Shown here piece after piece: positions 59,591 through 64,000 of a stretch of DNA of 64,000 bases (positions within the stretch are counted from its first letter, which is position 1; every line of letters starts with the position of its first letter). The notes under the pieces are model-generated. The model worked only from the letters and a program-made list of their open reading frames with translations, had not been told where the DNA came from and did not search any database. Origin of the DNA: Dipteronia dyeriana. Lineage: Eukaryota; Streptophyta; Magnoliopsida; Sapindales; Sapindaceae. Location: assembly GCA_032871835.1 (NCBI GenBank), contig CM065295.1:70612687-70676686 (forward strand), in the 5' to 3' direction. A program made the translations under genes and the position numbers.

Positions 59591-60849
59591 GGGTTATTAA
59601 GATTTTAGTCCCTCTAGTTAGCGTTAATCTTGGTTTGATCCATTACTTTTTTGAATTACTAACTTTAGTCCTTCTGTCACGGTTTCCGTTTACTGACAAC
59701 GTCAGAGGATAAAATGACCATACTGCCCCTGGTACCTATAAAAAGACCTTTATGCCCTTCATGAAATGGGTTGTTGGGCTTGCTAAGCACACCCCAGACC
59801 AGAACTAAATACACCCTGAAACAAGCCACCTTGGGGCACTGAGTGCACCCTAGAAATTGCTGAGTATACCCCATTGCATCAGCTCGATGTCAACGTGACG
59901 TCATGTCGTCTTCCTCAGCCAGTGACCCGTCGACAGCCCGACCCGGACCTGGTTCTTGACCCGGTTGACCCGATATGATACCCAGCTGTTCTACACCGTT
60001 TTCGACCGTTTTCGGCCCAGATCGACGGCCGACCTTTTTTCAGTTCGTTTCCCACCCATTCCAGCCTCTCACAAGCACGTTTTCCATGAAATCACCAAAT
60101 CGAGAGAGAGAGAAATTAGAGTGATTGAGAAAGAGAGAGAGAGAAAGAGAATGATGAGATCTTGAGAGAGGGTTTGGTGGTGGTGGTGGTGCTTCGGATC
60201 GTTTGGTTTTTAGTGGTGGTGGTGGTGGTGGTGGTGTTGAGCGAGGGAGAGAGACTGAGAGGGAGATGAAGGGATTTGGAGAATGTGAGGAAGGGATTGG
60301 GGTCAATTTCTTAATTCCTAAAGTTTTGGGGTTATTGTTTAATTATTATTTGGGTAGATATATAATTATATAAATTTAACAAGTGTAATTATATGTATTT
60401 ATGAAGGGTATTTGTGTCTTTTTTAGGATCAATTTCTTAATTTCTAAAGTTTTGGGGTTATTGTTTAATTATTATTTGGGTAGATATATAATTATATAAA
60501 TTTATCAAGTGTAATTATATGTATTTATGAAGGGTATTTGTGTCTTTTTCAAAAAAAAAAATAATTTTAATTTTTAATATTAATTATTTTAATATATATT
60601 TTTATTTTTTAAATTTTTAAATGAAATACCAATTTACCCTTATTAATGAAAAGCTTCTAGAAGCTTTTATCAAAATTTCCATAATACCCTTGTTGACCTA
60701 ACGGAAGTCAACGGAAAACTAACGGAATTGGACGGTAGGGACTGGATTCGGTATTGTCAGAGAACTGATGGACTAAAGTTAGTAATTCAAAAACTAGTAG
60801 ACCAAACCCAGATAAACACAAACTAGCGGGACTAAAATCTTAATATCCC
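59591..60849. mobile_element. Mutator-type MITE, copy 2
   Basis: Same element and the same TTAAAACTA target-site duplications (59582-59590 and 60850-60858). The 126-bp internal direct duplication is at about 60301-60552. It is one base longer than copy 1. Confidence 0.88.
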
Positions 60850-60858
60850 TTAAAACTA

Positions 60859-62811
60859 ATTCTAATTAAAGCTAAATAAAAGTAACCAAAAATTGTTGAT
60901 GATTGAATTGAACTAAAAACTAAATTAAATTAATCTAAGAAAGCAATTAAATAGAATTGGTTGTGATCAATGAAAGAAACAATAGGTCATCAATGCTCCC
61001 CAACTATATTTACTCAATGTTTCGAATTGACTTATGAACGAGATATTAATCAAGTTAAATATTCGTTCTTATTTAAAGTATGATTACTACCTTATGATCT
61101 TGGGATGCGTCAAGTGTTATCAATTATAATTTACTCATAAATCAATGGTACAAACTACAACCAAAAACCCATTAAGTGCAAAAACTAACGAACCAAAATC
61201 TACTTGCATAAATCATTGCTAAAATCAGTTTTATCCATTCAATTGAATATTAATTAAGATTATGTGTAAATCAACACTCCAAACTCAATTATTAAATTGT
61301 CAAAACCCTAAATTCATGCCAACGTATGATCATATATTCACACAAATAAAGAATTAAGACATGAGATAAATTGAATGAATCAAAACTCGAATAAATGAAA
61401 ATATAGTCAATTCTAACAAAGAGCATTCATAGAGGTTGTTCACATTGATTCCCTAACATGGAGTTAGTTACATATATTAAAAATAACAAGAGAGAAAATA
61501 GGAGAAATAGAACCCATTCTAATCTTCAATAAATTCGTCAAATCTTCAATAATCAACGATCTTCGTCTTGCAATTCTTCTATATGTAAAGATGGATGAGA
61601 GAATTTTGTGTAAGGTATTTTTGTAAGAGAGAATAATGGTTGAGAGCTGTCTCCCTTTTGTAGAAAAAAAGATTAAGAAATATTTACAGGTCCTCCATGG
61701 AATAGGGTTTCAGATTTCCTAAGAAAACAAGGAATTCACATAACAGCTCCTTGTACCACGGCACGGACACATGCACAGGTCACGGTACTCATAACAGTGT
61801 GCTCACTGGACTTTTGCGTGGAGTGGACCGCTGTTGAAACTGATACTTGGCCGTGGTTGGAAAGAACAAGAAGTTTAGAATTCACAGCTGGCTCGGTTGA
61901 TGCTCTGCATAAGCCACCCACGAAGCATTTGTTGACAGTTTTACCCTTTTTTTTTTGTTAAAGGTCTATTTCTTAAAAATATCACCGAACATCTCATCTT
62001 AAGAGAAATGACATACACAATACATATGTTTAATAAACACATTAAACAGCCTAAGATACTCGAGACACGGGCTTACTATATAGGAAATAAGGGGAAATAT
62101 ATATATAAATAGACCGATCAACGTCTCTTCCTTACGACCAACCGCGTTCACCTTACCTTCAATTCTTCCACCCTTGAGTTTACTACGGTTTGAATATTGA
62201 TAATCGTCATTTCAATTCATTTACTTATTTTGTCGATCTATATTCTCTTATCATATCACTGACTTAAGCGAGGGATTCCCTTTGCCTGGCACCACCCTGA
62301 TGTCCCAAACATTTCTTATGTTCACAACTCTAGTTTTACAGGTTGTTGGTGGCTGTTCCAATTGATTGTGGATCCAACTGTCTAGACTCTAGACACTGCA
62401 CATCTTGAACTTTATTTAAAAATTCTAATATCAATTATGTAATTAAAATTTTGTATTTGACATATTAATTATAAATTAATATATCGAATTTGGTTGATTA
62501 GTGATAAACCCTTAATGCCCACGTTAACTTATTAATAATTATAAAGTAATTTATAGGATTTGTTGGTTTAATGATAAACCTTTCACACCCGCATTAGCTT
62601 ATTTAACTTATTACTTATTGAGTCACATTTTTTTTCCCAAAACCTCAAAATTGTTATGGTTTTAAAACAAAAAAAGTTACAAAATAATGTGTCATTATTA
62701 TTTTTATTATTATTTATTGAAAGGTTGTCGTTTATTAATTTTAAGTAAAATCAATTGAAATAAATCAAATAATAAAACTATAAAAGTTAGATATATTTCT
62801 TTTTATTTAAT
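60859..62811. other. AT-rich DNA to the end of unit 2, with possible LTR relic
   Basis: Equivalent to 30193-32145. The possible LTR relic is at about 62046-62406. No gene is seen. Confidence 0.5.
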
Positions 62812-64000
62812 AAAATAAATTCCTTCACACCGCTAAGTTTCATATATAAATATGTTTAGGTGAAGGTTTCGATCTATCAAAACTATTTAAGATATGATCC
62901 TTTACAACAACATCTACTTTTAAATAAGGGGTCTTTAAGGAGACTCTTAGAGATACCGTATGAATTTTGCTTTTTAATACCTATTATAATTACAGTAGTA
63001 TTTATTCATTAACATCGACAAGAGAAAAGAATTAATTAAGGAATTTTATGTTCTAAAAAAAATTCCTTTGAAAAGTAACAAAATCCAGAGTATTGTTTGA
63101 GCTTAAAGACACAACAAACACATTTTTTTAAAAGGTTAATTGTCATAGATCCTCCAGATTATACCCGAATTCGTATGTTATCTTCTAAATTTTCTTTTAG
63201 ACACTAAACACCCTAAACTATCAGAAATTAGTAAAAGTGGGCGAAAACCTAACTTCATCCACTATTCTGTCATGGTAAATTACACTAAGTACCCTTATTA
63301 TATATATAATTGCATCCAATTGAAAAAAATATATGATATAAATACCCCTCTTACCAAATTTTTAAAAATCATATTTTAAAAATAAAATTTTAAAATTTAA
63401 AATTGAAAGATTGGTTAAATAATAATAAAATTCTGAACTTTTTGATAAAGAAAATTATATAAATAGAGAAATTAAAAAAATTAAATTGATTTAAAAATTA
63501 TTTAAATTATCTTTTTTTTTATTTAAATGTCCCTAAATATAAAATCAAGATGAATATATAAATTATTTAATGTGAATTATCATTTAAACTATCTTTTTAA
63601 TTTAAGAGATATTTATCAAAACTAACCATATTTTGAAATCAAAATTCAATTTTAACCTTATTTTGAAAATAAAACTATATTTAATTAAATCTCCTGAAAA
63701 AAAATTAAAAATAACCAAATAATGACCAAAATACCCTTAGAGTTATTTTCCATCTCTTTCTCTCTCTTCTTTATCTTCTCTTTCTCTTTCACTCTCTTCC
63801 ATTTTTCTCTCTTATTTTTGGTTTACCATGATGCCATTTTGAACCAAAATCAATACCAAACTGTTAAGAAATTGTTGGAGGAACCGTCCAACAATGAAAT
63901 CACAAATATTCAACCAAAAATATGAAAATTTGAAGGTTATTTGGAAGTATAAATTTTATTCAACTCACACCCTACACCATATGTTGAGTTTTTAACCCTT
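62812..64000. other. Single-copy AT-rich right flank, no gene seen
   Basis: Sequence continues beyond the point where unit 1 meets the gap, so it is the true right neighbour of the locus. It is very AT-rich with poly-A/T tracts. The 67-codon frame at 63722-63925 is pyrimidine-tract derived (Phe/Ser/Leu rich) and has no recognisable family feature. Confidence 0.6.

Larger units (their letters stand above)
32246..62811 (+). repeat. Unit 2 of the ~30.6-kb near-identical direct duplication
   Basis: It begins immediately after the gap with the sequence found at 1569 and ends where unit 1 hits the gap, then continues into single-copy DNA. Differences from unit 1 are mostly one-base indels (for example near 8850, 9013, 9265, 9561, 9796, 13049, 21047, 27800, 28021). 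There are rare substitutions near 7231 and 9299, plus short-repeat length changes at 2225 and 22063. Confidence 0.97.

Noticed and set aside
1569..62811. True recent tandem segmental duplication
   Set aside because: Not excluded, but the exact 100-N join, non-element breakpoints and homopolymer indels fit an assembly artefact better.
63722..63925. 67-codon frame in the right flank
   Set aside because: Phe/Ser/Leu-rich translation of a pyrimidine tract, with no recognisable homology or gene context.

Overview
The window is plant nuclear DNA, most likely from a eudicot. It is AT-rich, carries one intron-containing conserved host gene, and is otherwise filled with plant-type transposons: a Tat-like Ty3/gypsy LTR element, a Ty1/copia element, a Mutator-type MITE, a tRNA-derived SINE and other MITEs. 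I cannot name the species from sequence alone.

The dominant fact is architectural. Positions 1569-32145 and 32246-62811 are the same ~30.6 kb sequence, in the same orientation, separated by exactly 100 Ns (32146-32245). The first copy stops at the gap. The second starts right after it, at an arbitrary internal point, and then runs into sequence seen only once (62812-64000). The two copies share every transposon insertion, stop codon and splice site. They differ mainly by one-base indels, many in homopolymers. The simplest reading is two overlapping contigs or haplotigs placed end to end, a false duplication, so the real locus is probably 1-32145 joined to 62812-64000. Each unit is annotated separately because the window contains both.

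Layout of one unit (copy 1 coordinates; copy 2 lies about +30665 to +30677):
- 387-833: TIR-bearing MITE (single copy, left flank).
- 1227-2070: probable second MITE.
- 2740-2805: tRNA/SINE-like relic.
- 2920-15231: Tat-like gypsy element with two LTRs, a degenerate gag-pol on +, a ~99-bp minisatellite, and an antisense, probably intron-containing gene with its own TATA-like box in the 3' domain.
- 15232-20235: decayed copia element on -, whose 3' LTR is truncated exactly at the gypsy LTR end.
- 20250-21290: gypsy protease fragment (-) next to a LINE-type RNase H fragment (+).
- 22193-28178: the host gene, a CTF4/WDHD1 homologue in 12 exons with two E2F-type sites just upstream and a SINE with a 17-bp target-site duplication in intron 4.
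- 28926-30183: Mutator-type MITE with a 9-bp target-site duplication.
- 31380-31740: possible LTR relic.

The only gene likely to work for the host is CTF4/WDHD1, a replisome scaffold that links the CMG helicase, DNA polymerase alpha and sister-chromatid cohesion. Neither copy is error-free: copy 1 has two +1 frameshifts in the last exon, while copy 2 reads through these but has an extra base close to the end. All retroelement genes are broken by stops and frameshifts shared between copies. I found no rRNA, functional tRNA or CRISPR array, and no clear novel system. The most interesting biology is the antisense gene inside the gypsy element.
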